DNA of 64,000 nucleotides, taken from the NCBI GenBank assembly GCA_023053685.1, contig JALIGW010000005.1:55285242-55349241 (forward strand), read 5' to 3'. Below, piece after piece: positions 21,468 to 32,339 of this stretch (within the stretch, counting starts at the first letter, position 1; each line of letters opens with the position of its first letter). The stretch comes from Diadophis punctatus similis. Its lineage: Eukaryota > Chordata > Lepidosauria > Squamata > Dipsadidae. Both the position numbers and the translations under genes were made by a program. The notes under the pieces are model-generated. The model made no database searches. It was not told the origin of the DNA and saw only the letters and a program-made list of their open reading frames with translations.

Positions 21468-23104
21468 TACTTGTAGCGGTGGAAGGGGCGGCCACCTGCC
21501 TTCCGAAAAGGGCGCTTGGATTGTTGATTGGAATTGGCCCTGTCTTGACCCTGAGTTTGACGGGGCGAGGCCCGCGATCTGTTTTGGTTATAGGAAGGTG
21601 CCCTATATTGTCGCCTGGGGAACGCCGGGGCAGGATTCTGAGGTTTGGCCTGTGCCTTCCTGGTGGAGTTTGGCAAGACCTTGCGTTTGTCCTTAGTCTC
21701 GATTAGGTAGGGATCGAGGGCCTCACCAAAGAGCAACTTGTTTGCCACCGGAGCTCCGGCTAGCCGCCACTTGTGACGACAGTCAGTGGGCCAGCTCCTC
21801 AGCCAGTGCATTCTGCTCGCCACCACAGATGTGCCCATGGCTCTGGCAGCAAAGCGGGTGGCCTGGAGCGTTGCGTCCGAGGTGAACTGCGAGGCGGCGA
21901 TGAGCTTGTTGATGTCCTGCCTCGCTCGGACGTCTGAGGGGGGCAGGTGCTCCTGCAGAGCCTTCAGCCAGCGAATGGACGTCCGGCAGAAGAATGAAGC
22001 CATTGCAGAGGCTTTGACAGCCCAGGCGGCCGCCTGGTGCGTCTTCTGCAGGGCTTGTTCGGTGCGTCTGTCCTCCGGGCGGAGCAGCTCCTCAGAGTCT
22101 CCGGGCATCTGCGTGGGAGAGTACAGAGCCTTAATGGCCGGTTCTACTGGGGGGACTGGCAGATGTTGAGCCAGAGCGGTGGAAACATTAAAGAACCGCT
22201 TGTCCGCAGCCGATGGAGCGACGCCGGCCGTCGGGGATGCCCACTGCTTAAGCACCGACTCCACAAAAAGCTTGGGAGCCAGGACCACTTCCACCAGTGA
22301 GGTAGTTTCCTCGAAAAGAGGGTCCTCAGGTTCGTCCCCGGAGGGCACCTGGTCCTTGGAGGAAAATTTGGCCGTGGCCCTGGCCTTGTGGAGCAAGGAC
22401 TTAAATAAGGCCGGATTAAATAATCCGGTGACCACTGGGGCCTCAGGGGCGAGATCTTCGTCCTCAGAGAGCTCCAAGTCCTGTACCTGATCGTCCTGCC
22501 CATGGAGCGACAAGGGTGAGCCCGGGTCGGTCTCGGTTGTGGCAGCAGGTTCCGCGGCTGGAGCGGCCGATGGACGAGACGGGGGCAACTGGGGAACCAC
22601 GGCTGGAGGTGGTGACGTGGCGGCCACATGCCTCATGCCTGCCTCAATGCCTTGTGCAATAGCGGCTTGGATCAGGGCCTGCACCTCAGGGGTGTAGAAT
22701 TGCGATGAGGCCGTGGGCAGGGGAGCTGCGGCTGTGCTTGAACCCGGGCTGGGGTCCTCCCAGATGTCATCCTCCCCCAGGCATAAGTCCGGATTGTCCA
22801 GCGAAATGGTGCCGGAGGAGCTCCGGTCCCTCTGAGAGGGCTCATGGTGCGCTGTGGAGGCTGCAGCAGCAGGTGGCAGTGCAGAGCGCTCAGCAGCCTT
22901 GTGGGCCTTGTCCCTATCGGAATGGGATCCCTTGGATGAGGGCTTGGCCTTGTCTGATCCCTTGGAGGAAGCAGCGGCCCTGTCTGAGCTATGGATGGGG
23001 GAGCGGTCCCGGTGCCCAGACGGTGGGGGGGATTTGCCTGACCCACCTTCCTTGTCCTTGGCCTGCCTGGGCTTATTCCTGCCCGAGGTGGCCTTTTCCG
23101 ACAT
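21467..23104 (-). CDS. DIRS Gag-like protein
   Basis: A 545-residue open frame starting at ATG (23104) and ending at TAG (21467-21469). The N-terminal 100 residues are basic and serine-rich (KDKEGGSGKSPPPSGHRDRSP), followed by an acidic stretch (VQDLELSEDEDLAPEAP). The middle is more hydrophobic and helical-looking (about 250-430). The C-terminus is arginine-, glutamine- and asparagine-rich (SYNQNRSRASPRQTQGQDRAN), likely nucleic-acid binding. No CCHC zinc knuckle is present. Gag proteins of DIRS elements are poorly conserved, so the call rests on position (first frame, directly upstream of RT) and composition. Frames on the plus strand over this region are shadows. Confidence 0.8.
   Translation of the reverse strand: MSEKATSGRNKPRQAKDKEGGSGKSPPPSGHRDRSPIHSSDRAAASSKGSDKAKPSSKGSHSDRDKAHKAAERSALPPAAAASTAHHEPSQRDRSSSGTISLDNPDLCLGEDDIWEDPSPGSSTAAAPLPTASSQFYTPEVQALIQAAIAQGIEAGMRHVAATSPPPAVVPQLPPSRPSAAPAAEPAATTETDPGSPLSLHGQDDQVQDLELSEDEDLAPEAPVVTGLFNPALFKSLLHKARATAKFSSKDQVPSGDEPEDPLFEETTSLVEVVLAPKLFVESVLKQWASPTAGVAPSAADKRFFNVSTALAQHLPVPPVEPAIKALYSPTQMPGDSEELLRPEDRRTEQALQKTHQAAAWAVKASAMASFFCRTSIRWLKALQEHLPPSDVRARQDINKLIAASQFTSDATLQATRFAARAMGTSVVASRMHWLRSWPTDCRHKWRLAGAPVANKLLFGEALDPYLIETKDKRKVLPNSTRKAQAKPQNPAPAFPRRQYRAPSYNQNRSRASPRQTQGQDRANSNQQSKRPFRKAGGRPFHRYK
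21506..21512 (-). promoter_or_regulatory. Candidate -1 ribosomal frameshift heptamer CCCTTTT
   Basis: On the coding strand CCCTTTT is read in gag phase as C-CCT-TTT, which is the X XXY YYZ pattern, 37 bases before the gag stop. The -1 frame from here is open straight into the RT frame. Downstream, GGTGG and CCACC can pair, with about 9 bases between heptamer and stem, and GGAAGG/CCTTCC offers an alternative stem. The site would make a Gag-RT fusion. Function is inferred. Confidence 0.5.
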
Positions 23105-24188
23105 CCTGGAGGCAGTGGAGGTTTGTAAGCAGCAGGGGGCGCTTTTACGGCCCGATGCTGGTGCCTGGGAGGGTCCGAAGAGAGGGTCCTCCGTCGATGT
23201 CCAGGAGCCTCAGGTGGTCAGGGAGCAGCAGCACAGCAAGCGGCAATGAGAGAGCCCCCACAGGTCCTGGATGCTGGGCGACCCTGACGCTGCAGCGGCG
23301 GCGGCGGCGGCAAGAAAAAAAGCCGCGGCTGAAGTCCTCTTCGCTCCGAGAGCCGCCAACCAGCTGGAGGAGAGGCACGTCACAGGGGAATCCCTGTGAC
23401 GTCTGGAAGGCCTTGTGCGGCTGCGCCGGAAGGCCAGGGAAGCCCCGCAACGGTCGGGTCGGCAGGAGTCGGCTGGGGCGATCTGCGGCTGCGCGCTCTG
23501 CCGAAACAGCTGAGGGGCGGGAGCGTTGCTCCTCCGGGCGGCAAAAAGTATCAAGAATGGAGGGCGCGGCCTGCAGCCGAAGTTGCTGCCGACTAGGCCG
23601 CCGAGCCTCCCGATTAGGCCCCGACCAGGCAAACAGCAGGCAAAGGGGGCAATTAGCCACGAAGGGCTCTCGCCGAGCTGACAGGCCTCAGTGAGGAGGG
23701 ACGGTCACGCAGGCCGATGAGCCTCCGACTGGACCGCCGGCACTCGCCCTCACGAGGCCACGCACCCCAAAAGGCAGGCAGAAATTCTGAGAGGCCAATT
23801 ATGGGGAGCGGAGGTGGAGAGATAAGGGCCCTGACCGCTCAAGCGCTGGGCTTCTGCGGGGCAATCCAAGGAGGGTCTCTCTCCGCGGAAGTGGCAAAAG
23901 GCCACCCTGGCTGCTGGTCACCCAAGCGCTAGGCTTCTGTGACAGGATGGAATCAGGAATGCCAGGCCGCACTGTGAGGATGGCAACCAACCACCAAGGG
24001 TGGAGGTAGGCCGAGGACTAGGCCGCAGCCCGTCCAGACAGTCCCAACACCCCCGATGACAGGACAGTTGGGGACACACTCACAGTCAGGATAAAGTTGA
24101 TAGATGGTCCAAAATCTGGATTCAGTAGAAGGTGATAGCAAAACTGCGAAGTTGGGGAGAAACAATCCTAGGCCTAGGACTGAGTCGA
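23105..24188 (-). other. DIRS 5' leader, non-coding
   Basis: About 1.1 kb of GC-rich sequence between the right ITR and the gag start. It includes a (GGC)n run near 23292-23312 and two related phrases CAAGCGCTGGGCTTCTG (about 23840-23856) and CAAGCGCTAGGCTTCTG (about 23923-23939). Open frames of 140-330 codons cross it on both strands, but none carries a recognisable domain and I treat them as composition artefacts. Confidence 0.6.
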
Positions 24189-24291
24189 AAGAGGGGGATT
24201 ATGGCACAGTGACAGCTTTTATATGAGGTCAGACTCAGTCCTGATTGGCTGATGGATGAGGTCATCCCAATCTTGGAGGCTAGCGCCACCC
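24189..24291. repeat. DIRS right inverted terminal repeat (103 bp, perfect)
   Basis: Exact reverse complement of 18223-18325. The element continues outward 12 bases (ACTATGGAGAAA) to 24303, and this outer part is found complemented in the ICR. This is the 5' side of the coding strand. Confidence 0.95.
24216..24248 (-). promoter_or_regulatory. Candidate RNA polymerase II promoter in the right ITR
   Basis: On the coding strand AGCCAATCAG (CCAAT box, 24244-24248) is followed about 20 bases later by TATAAAAG (24216-24223). A start about 30 bases beyond the TATA box would fall near 24190, at the inner edge of the ITR and upstream of gag. The identical, oppositely directed promoter in the left ITR would give antisense RNA. 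Confidence 0.6.
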
Positions 24292-24303
24292 ACTATGGAG
24301 AAA

Positions 24304-24611
24304 AGCAACTCTGTCAAGACAAAGGCTGAGATCTTGAAAGTTCTAGTTTGTAATCTCTGAGATTTCTACCCTTCTAATTCCATGACCTTGTTGCCTTGAC
24401 AGCATGTTCTTATCCACTTCAGTAATAATCATACCTATTTTAATGTTTAATTTGGTTGGTGCAGAATGGCTGAAGTTTGTTCAGTTGGTTTTCTTTTTTT
24501 TAAAAAAATGAAAGTTTGCTAAAATCCAAAGCAAGGAAGAACTTCCAAATTCTTATAAGGACATAATGAAAGTTGAAGATTCACCTACTACAGTTCTTCA
24601 ACGCTCTGTCA
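24304..24611. other. No recognisable gene or element
   Basis: Short AT-rich spacer between the DIRS element and the CR1 3' end. Confidence 0.5.
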
Positions 24612-26019
24612 AACAGTATCTTAGAAATAGAAATAACTGAGTTGGAAGGGACCTTGGAGGTCTTCTAGTCCACCCCCCTGACAAGGCAGGAAACCCTACA
24701 CCACTTCAGACAAATGGTTATCCAACATCTTCTTAAAAACTTCCAGTGTTGGAGCATTCACAACTTCTGGAGGCAAGCTGTTCCACTGATTAATTGTCCT
24801 AACTGTCAGGAAATTTCTCCTTAGTTCTAAGTTACTTCTCTCCTTGTTTAGTTTCCACCCATTACTTCTTGTTCTACCTTCAGGTGCTTTGGAGAATAGT
24901 TTGACTCCCTCTTCTTTGTGGCAACCCCTGAGATATTGGAACACTGCTATCATGTCTCCCCTGATCCTTCTTTTCATTAAACTAGACATACCCAGTTCCT
25001 GCAACCGTTCTTCATATGTTTTAGCCTCCAGTCCCCTAATCATCTTTGTTGCTCTTCTCTGCACTCTTTCTAGAGTCTCAACATCCTTTTTACATCGTGG
25101 CGACCAAAACTGAATGCAGTATTCCAAGTGTGGCCTTACCAAGGCATTATAAAGTGGTATTAACACTTCGCGTGATCTTGATTCTATCCCTCTGTTAATG
25201 CAGCCTAGAACTGTGTTGGCTTTTTTGGCAGCTGCGGCACACTGCTGGCTCATATTTAAATGGTTGTCCACTAGGACTCCAAGATCCCTCTCACAGTTAC
25301 TACTATTGAGCAAGGTACCACATATACTGTACCTGTGCATTTTGTTTTTCTTGCCTAAATGTAGAACCTTACTTTTTTCACCATTGAATTTCATTTTGTT
25401 TGATAGCGCCCAGTGTTCAAGTCTGTCAAGATCCTTCTGTATCTTGAGCCTATCTTCTGGAGAGTTGGCTATTCCTGCCAGTTTGGTGTCATCTGCAAAT
25501 TTGATGAGTTCCCCATCTATCCCCTCGTCCAAGTCATTGATAAAGATGTTGAAGAGTACTGGGCCTAAAACAGAGCCTTGGGGTACTCCACTGCATACTT
25601 CCCTCCATGTAGATGCAGTTCCATTGAGCACTACACGTTGAGTGCGGTTGGTTAGCCAGTTTTGAATCCATCTGATGGTGTTGCTGTCCATCCCACATTT
25701 TTCTACTTTATCTAGAAGTAGGTTATGGTCTACTTTATCAAATGCCTTACTGAAGTCCAAGTAAACCACATCGACAGCATTCCTCTGGTCCACTAATTTT
25801 GTCACTTTGTCAAAGAATGCAATAAGATTAGTCTGGCATGATCTATTTTTGACAAACCCATGTTGGCTTTTGGTTATTACTTTGTTTGCTTCTAGGTGTT
25901 CATTGATTCGTTGCTTGATTATCTTTTCCAAAATCTTCCCTGGTATTGAGGTCAGGCTGATAGGTCTGTAGTTTCCTGGATCTGTTTTTTTCCCTTTTTT
26001 GAAGATGGGAACTACATCA
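24612..26019 (-). mobile_element. CR1 LINE, 5'-truncated, little decayed
   Basis: The coding strand runs from VVPIFKKGKKTDPGNYRPISL near 26015 through the RT domain to a 3' UTR ending CCAACTCAGTTATTTCTATTTC near 24612. The 3'-UTR wording (TAGAAGACCTCC, GGGTTTCCTGC) matches the CR1 copies at 7911 and 30450. The 5' edge abuts a (TTC)n microsatellite. Confidence 0.9.
24696..25931 (-). pseudogene. CR1 reverse transcriptase, C-terminal part
   Basis: A 411-codon uninterrupted frame from the first methionine; the same frame stays open upstream to about 26015. It holds the non-LTR RT core: VVYLDFSKAFDKVDHNLLLDKV (motif A), CSGVPQGSVLGPVLFNIFINDL (motif B), LIKFADDTKLAG (FADD catalytic motif intact), and the C-terminal block LVRPHLEYCIQFWSPRCKKDVETLERVQRRATKMI. 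It ends NQWNSLPPEVVNAPTLEVFKKMLDNHL. The endonuclease and the RT N-terminus are missing because of 5' truncation, so it cannot move itself. The clean frame suggests recent insertion. Confidence 0.9.
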
Positions 26020-26781
<762 letters not shown>

Positions 26782-27057
26782 TTCTTAGGGAAAGCTTTCT
26801 TGCCAAAGAGAGGAAATAGTATAGAATGAAGCAGCAGCTTGACTATATAGACCAAAGTAATGTCCTTGCTATTGCTATTATATTTTAATAGCTGGTATAT
26901 TAAGTATTCTATAAATCAGAAGTGGGAAACATGTTGTTATTGCACTTTTCAACCACAACACCATCAAATATTTTTAGCCTTCAAGGTCCTCAAGGGCAAG
27001 GGGGAGAGTCCTTTAATTGAAGCAAGTCCTTTGAGGAAAGCTTTGAAAGATATTTAA
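26782..27057. other. No recognisable gene or element
   Basis: Short AT-rich spacer with no supported feature. Confidence 0.5.
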
Positions 27058-27340
27058 TATATATTTATTTATTTATTTATTAATAGTTCTTATAGGCCAC
27101 CCAATCCCGTAGGACTCAGGGCGGCGTACAATGGGAATAAGAACAATACAGTAAAAAAGACATCACAATATAAAACACAACAACATTCATTCAGGGGGAA
27201 TCCAATCTTCTGCTTCTTCACCCCGCCTGCCGGAAGACCCATGTCTTCATGGCTTTGCAGAAGGTCAGTAGGGTGGGGATAGTGCAGATCTCTGGTGGGA
27301 GTTGGTTTTTGAGGCTTTTATTTGAGGCTTTTATTTGCAA
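27058..27340 (-). mobile_element. LINE 3' end (same family as 14590-14878)
   Basis: Minus strand: a short frame including FCKAMKTWVFRQAG, a 3' UTR with TTGTACGCCGCCCTGAGTCC and GGCCTATAAGAAC, then an (AAAT)n tail at 27058-27080. A further scrap of the tail (GGATTTATAGGCCGCCCAACTCCC) occurs at 37262-37320. Confidence 0.6.
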
Positions 27341-28849
27341 AACTTAGTTCAAAAAATGTTCCTAACAATTGATTTGTTAAAAAGGTCATGTGTGCAATTT
27401 TTTATATCTTCAATTAAAAATAAGAAGTTGTGGTAGAAAATATGATAGGTCGGTATCAGCCAGAATAAGATAATTTGAACTAATGATAAATGAATTGCTC
27501 TCTTATAAACACAGATTCCAATAACAGTAGCAAAATTCCTGTTCCTGACTCAACAAATCCTTTTACTTTCTCTCTTAAAACCCAGCAATATTATGGACTA
27601 CAGGCCCCCTAGCAAGAAAGTCCAGCCCTTTACCTATACATTGATAGAACAATATAAAGTGCAACTGCTTTGCTGTGTAATTTCATTCTTTCTGTCATTA
27701 AATATCACCAGATCTTTTAAGTTAATGGATAAGAAAGACAATATCTTTAAAAGATACATACTGAAATCTGTACACAGTTTGTTAAATCACTAATTATATA
27801 AACATTATCTACTTTCTCCTGCCTAATAAATATTTGATCAGGATGCTTAGGCCTGTCATATCATATTTGAGTGGATGTTAATTTTAACTTCCAAGGAAAA
27901 GCAAAAGTAAAAAGTTTTGGAGTTTATTTTGTTCATTGCCCAAATGTCAGCAATTACCTGGATTGAAGAAGTTCTTAAAGTAAGTTCCTAACCTGTTCGG
28001 TAGTTCTTAACACTAGAATAAGTGGTTTTGTTTCTGTCACTCTTAAATTAACATTCCCAAGTGTTTAACGTTTTCCATCTCTCCAGGTGATTGAACTGAA
28101 TTTCTACAATGTGAGGCAAAATACCTACAATATATGCCAGTCTCCCTGATTTGGTACCTTCCAAATTTGTTAAATTATAGCTTCCACAAGGACTAAGTAT
28201 TTGAAAGATTTCACAGGATTACACTGTAACTCTCTGTATAAATAAAGCATTATCAATGCATGAGAGGGTTCTCTCAACAATCCTGGGAAAATTGGCAGAA
28301 GTACAGAAAATGTTTAGAAAAGAAAAATATCCTTAGTTTATTGAAAGACAAAACGATCTGTTGTGGACTAGGCACATTCAAAAGCATTGTAATGTTCCCT
28401 GGAAACAAACAAACAAGCAAGCAAATTCTAGAAATGTACAAGTTTTCAACCAGCTAGCCAACCATAAATTGAAGCATAATTTTGTGACACCATTTTGCTG
28501 CAAGTTAGTTGAAATATTTCTTCCCTTTCTTCTTTCAACAACTGGTCAAAATCCATGCAACCAATAAAGACCCATAACTGGAATATGGAAGCTGACATCT
28601 TCCACATATTTTGGACTACAGTTCCCACTGTCCCAAGTCTGTGTGACCACTGTTCATGAGTAATTTTATCCGTGGTCCAAAAGCATTATTCTGCAAAGCA
28701 TTATCCTGATGCTTTATGCTTATATAAGTCATATGTATTAATCTTTCCAGATGTAAGGCAATGGCAAGTCTCAGAATTCCACTCACTGTATCCAGTAGTT
28801 GTACTATCTGTGAAATTTAAAACTTATAGGTTCTACACATTTGGAGTAA
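27341..28849. other. No recognisable gene or element
   Basis: AT-rich. A duplicated phrase TGAGGCTTTTATTTG lies near 27310-27335. Short frames have no recognisable motif. Confidence 0.5.
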
Positions 28850-29153
28850 GCAAAGTTGAAGATGGAGATATATGGAGGGAAGTATGAGTGGGGTACCCCA
28901 AATGTTTGTCTTAGGCTCAGTACTTTTCAATATCTTCATCAATGATTTAGACAAGGGGATAGAAGGGAACTCATCAAATTTGCAGATGATACCAAGCTGA
29001 CAAGAATAGCCAACAGTCCAGAACATAGGCTCAAGATAAGAAGGATCTTGACGGACTTGAACACTGTGCCCTTTTTAACAAAATGAAATTCAAGGGTGAG
29101 AAAAGGTTCTACATTTAGATAAGAAAAACCAAATGCACTGGTATAGAATAGGT

Positions 29154-29514
29154 CCATGATGGCGAACCTATGGCACAAGTGCCACAAGTGGCACGTGGAG
29201 CCATAACAGTGGGCACGCGAGCTCAGGTCCGGCGCGCATGTGTGTGCCGGCCGGCTGATTTTCAGGCCTGCTAGGGCCCACTGGGAGTCAGGAAACCGGC
29301 TGTTTCCAGCCTCCAGAGGGGGTGGGTAAGGCCGTTTTCACCCTCCCCAGGCTCCTAGAAAGGCTCTGGAGCCTGGGGAGAGCGAAAAACGGGCATGCCA
29401 TTACGTGCCGGGAGCGGGGGGTGCATGGAATTATGGGTGTGAGCATGCACACACGTGACCCCCCGCACTGCCCCCCCTTTTGGCACGTAAACCAAAAAAG
29501 GTTCGCCATCACTG
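29154..29514. mobile_element. Non-autonomous hAT element (GTGATGGCGAACC family), copy 1
   Basis: Ends CCATGATGGCGAACC and GGTTCGCCATCACTG; perfect 8-bp duplication GAATAGGT at 29146-29153 and 29515-29522. The interior has GTGGCAC repeats and GC-rich CTCCCCAGGCTCC blocks shared with copies at 30612 and 49518. It lies inside the CR1. Confidence 0.9.
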
Positions 29515-29530
29515 GAATAGGTGGTATCTG

Positions 29531-29861
29531 CAGAGGTGGGTTCCTCCCGGTTCGAACTGGTTCGCCCGAACTGGTAGCAACCCACTGGTGACATCATGAT
29601 GATGTCACAGAACCAGTTTGGTCAGTGTTGGTCCGTGGGTGCCGGCATCTTTTTTTTCTTCTGCGCATGCGCAGAAGCCGAGTTTCTGGCACTGCGTATG
29701 CATCACCATCTTGTTTTTGGCTCTTTTTTGGCTCTTTTTTGGGATTTTTTTGCACTGCACATGCATGTGCGTGCAAAGCGCTCATACGCCCATGAGACAT
29801 GGCCACGCAGCACGGGAGGAAGCGAACCAGCAGTGAGGTAAGTTATAAACCCCCCCCCCCG
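29531..29861. mobile_element. Non-autonomous hAT element (GGGTGGGTTCC family) beside copy at 29154
   Basis: Left end CAGAGGTGGGTTCC. The right end has decayed into a poly-C run ending CCG. The 8-bp duplication GGTATCTG is intact at 29523-29530 and 29862-29869. Its left duplication starts immediately after the right duplication of the preceding element. Confidence 0.9.
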
Positions 29862-30611
29862 GGTATCTGGCTCAATAATAGTAACTATTCAATAATAGTC
29901 ACTTAAATATAGAGCCAGCAGTGTGCTGCAGCTACCAAAAAACCAACACAGTCCTAAGCTGCATTAATAGAGGGATAGAATCAAGATCACAAGAAGTGTT
30001 AGTACCACTATATAATGCCTTGCTAAGACCACACTTGGAATATTGCATCCAGATTTGGTCACCACAATATAAAAAAGACATTGAGCTGCAAGAAAGAGTG
30101 CTGTGAAGAGCAACAAATGGGATGGTAGGCTAAACCATATGAAGAACAGTTGCAGGAATTTAGTATGTCTAGTTTTAATTTTAAAAAAGGACTAGGGTTG
30201 ACATGATAGCAGTGTTCTAATATTCAAGGGGCTGCCACAAGGAAGTGGGGATAAAATCAATCTATTCTCCAAAGCACCAGAAGATAGAACAAGAAGCAAT
30301 GAATGGAAATCAATTAAGGAGAAAACCAACCTAGAATTAAGGAGAACTTTTCTGAGATGCAATTAATCAGTGGAACAAATTGCCCTCTAGAAGTTGTGGG
30401 TGCTCCAACACTGGAGGTTTTTAAAGAAGGGATTGGACAGCCATTTGTCTGAAATGATATAGGATTTCCTGCTTGAGCAGGACATTAGATTAGAAAACTT
30501 CCAAGATCCCTTCCAACTCTATTATTCTGTTCTGTTAATGAGATTTGTAATTGCAATCATCCAAATGGTTGTACTGTTATAAGCTAGAATGACACTATTT
30601 ACAGTATATAC

Positions 30612-31048
30612 CAGTGATGGTGAACCTTTTTTCCCTCAGGTGCCAAAAGCGCGTGCGTGCATGCTATCACACATGTGCGAGTGCTCACACCCATAATTCA
30701 ATGTCTGGGGAGGGTGAAAACAGCTTCCTCACTTCCCCCCCGGAGCCCTCTGGAGGCCGGAAATGGCCTGTTTCCTGACTTCCGGTAGGCCCAGTAGGCT
30801 GGTTTTTCACCCTCCCCAGGCTCCAGAGACTTCCCTAGAGCCTGGGGAGAGCGAAAATGCCCTCCCCTGCAACCCCAGACGCCCTCTGGAAGCTGAAAAC
30901 GCCCTCCCAGAGCCTCCGTGTGAGCCGAAAATCAGTTGGCCGGCACGCACATGCGCACTGGAGCTAAGCCAGGACAACAGCTTGCATGCTGGCAGATATG
31001 GCTCCGTGTGCCACCTGTGGCACACATGCCATAGGTTCGCCATCACTG
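30612..31048. mobile_element. Non-autonomous hAT element (GTGATGGCGAACC family), copy 2
   Basis: Ends CAGTGATGGTGAACC and GGTTCGCCATCACTG; perfect duplication GTATATAC at 30604-30611 and 31049-31056. The 437-bp interior is GC-rich, with frames of 80-112 codons that have no transposase similarity. Confidence 0.9.
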
Positions 31049-31056
31049 GTATATAC

Positions 31057-32339
31057 CAAAGGAAGATATTACAAGTTTGGGTAAATACTGAAGAAGAATG
31101 ATACTGTGATACTCTTTAGTCTAGTAATATATCCAACTTATTTGCTTCCTTATTTTTTAGCTTCCAAATAATCATATTAAATGCATATAGAAATTATGTG
31201 TGCTTTTTATTACATCTTTATCACTTTTATGCTTTGCTCAGAAGTTTTCTTTCTGTGTGAAAAATGTTTATGTTTTTCTCTCTTATTCTCAAGGTCCTTC
31301 AGCATTTCTTTCAAATTTTTCTTGAGAGCCTTTCTGAGTTTAGATAGGGGTTTCCCAAAGAGTGAGGTATATCTCCCTTGGGAAGGTAGAGAATCCAGGG
31401 ATGGTGTAACAAACCATTCCAAAAGTTACATTTTATTTCACTGGTTTCTATGTGCTTATTTTAATGTTTGGATTTTTACAGGAGGTGTGTACATTAAGAT
31501 TATATATTGTTGCACACAATATGAACCTGGTCTGAATGATAGTTTGAACCATTCTGTGTGGCCCCTTTAACCATGAATTCAAAATATTCAATGGATGTGG
31601 TTCACTTTAGTTCCAGGGCTCTGCAAAATCATTAAATGTTGCTCCAACCACCAAAACTCATCCACTTCTACTTATTCCCTAGATGATATTAGCGTTCACT
31701 GACTTGCATCCTCAACAGACCCCATTTACAATTGCATATACACATAGTTCTATTTGGATGTGAAATAAGATTTGTTTTCCTATCTAAATATGCTATCTGC
31801 TGGCTCACTTGAGGCTTAAGAACATTGGACTGGCAGGTGAAAACAGTTCTCAAATTGTTCTCATCTAAACCAATTCTCTAGTATTAGTTCACTGATTGAA
31901 ATGAGCTATTCAAAATCAAGCTGATCCTTCTGTGTTTTTTTCCGCCTGATAATTATTTTTAAAGTACCTGTGGTTTCTTTTTTCCCATCTCAACCAGCTG
32001 TGGATAATGCAAAATCATCATAGGAAATGTTTTGTAACTCAAGCTACCCAGATCAGCAGAGGAATACATCTAATGGAGAGGCCTGAATTGATGTCACAGA
32101 CTTATACCACCTGTTTCTTTGTAAGTTTAGAAACAATATTCAATTGTATTTTTTTTTTTATTATGGAGGCACTCTAACACTATGCAAGTGTGAAAAAAAA
32201 ATTCAAATTATTCTCTTTGGTGGAAGGCAGATGGGAAATATCTACTCCATCTAAAGCACATGTGCCAAAGTTGTTTGGATTCTAAGCTATGTATGGATCT
32301 TACTGAATGTCAGCAAAATAGATACGGTCCAAATAGAAA
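31057..32339. other. No recognisable gene or element
   Basis: AT-rich. The 129-codon frame at 31181-31570 is serine/phenylalanine-rich, has no domain I recognise and has a 70-codon shadow on the other strand. I do not call it a gene. Confidence 0.45.

Larger units (their letters stand above)
18185..24303 (-). mobile_element. Complete DIRS-type tyrosine-recombinase retrotransposon
   Basis: A 6.1-kb element coding on the minus strand. It has inverted terminal repeats, an internal complementary region near the 3' end, and gag, RT/RNase H and tyrosine recombinase in that order, which is the defining DIRS architecture. It replicates through RNA and is thought to form a circular DNA that the recombinase inserts without a target duplication. 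As expected, no duplication flanks it: the left flank reads ...GTGCAGTG and the right flank AGCAACTCTG, with AAA at each edge. Base composition is GC- and CpG-rich against an AT-rich surround, suggesting a recent arrival. RT carries two lesions (see the RT entry), so this copy is probably not autonomous. Confidence 0.95.
28850..30540 (+). mobile_element. CR1 LINE fragment split by two hAT insertions
   Basis: The first part (28850-29145) contains ACATGG-like sequence, GGAGGGAAGTATG and GATTTAGACAAGGGG and reads, in broken frames, like FNIFINDLDKGIEG. The last part (29870-30540) reads NTVLSCINRGIESRSQEVLVPLYNALLRPHLEYCIQIWSPQYKKDIELQERV and ends in a CR1 3' UTR. It aligns block by block with the CR1 at 24612-26019. 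Stops and frameshifts make it older than that copy. Confidence 0.85.

Noticed and set aside
22705..23694. 329-codon open frame on the plus strand over DIRS gag and leader
   Set aside because: It is antisense to gag, has no recognisable domain, and GC-rich sequence gives many such shadow frames here.
18185..24303. Treating the DIRS element as an LTR retrotransposon or endogenous retrovirus
   Set aside because: It has inverted rather than direct terminal repeats, a tyrosine recombinase instead of a DDE integrase, no protease, and no target duplication.
31181..31570. 129-codon plus-strand frame as a host exon
   Set aside because: No recognisable domain, composition like the surrounding AT-rich DNA, and no convincing splice sites.
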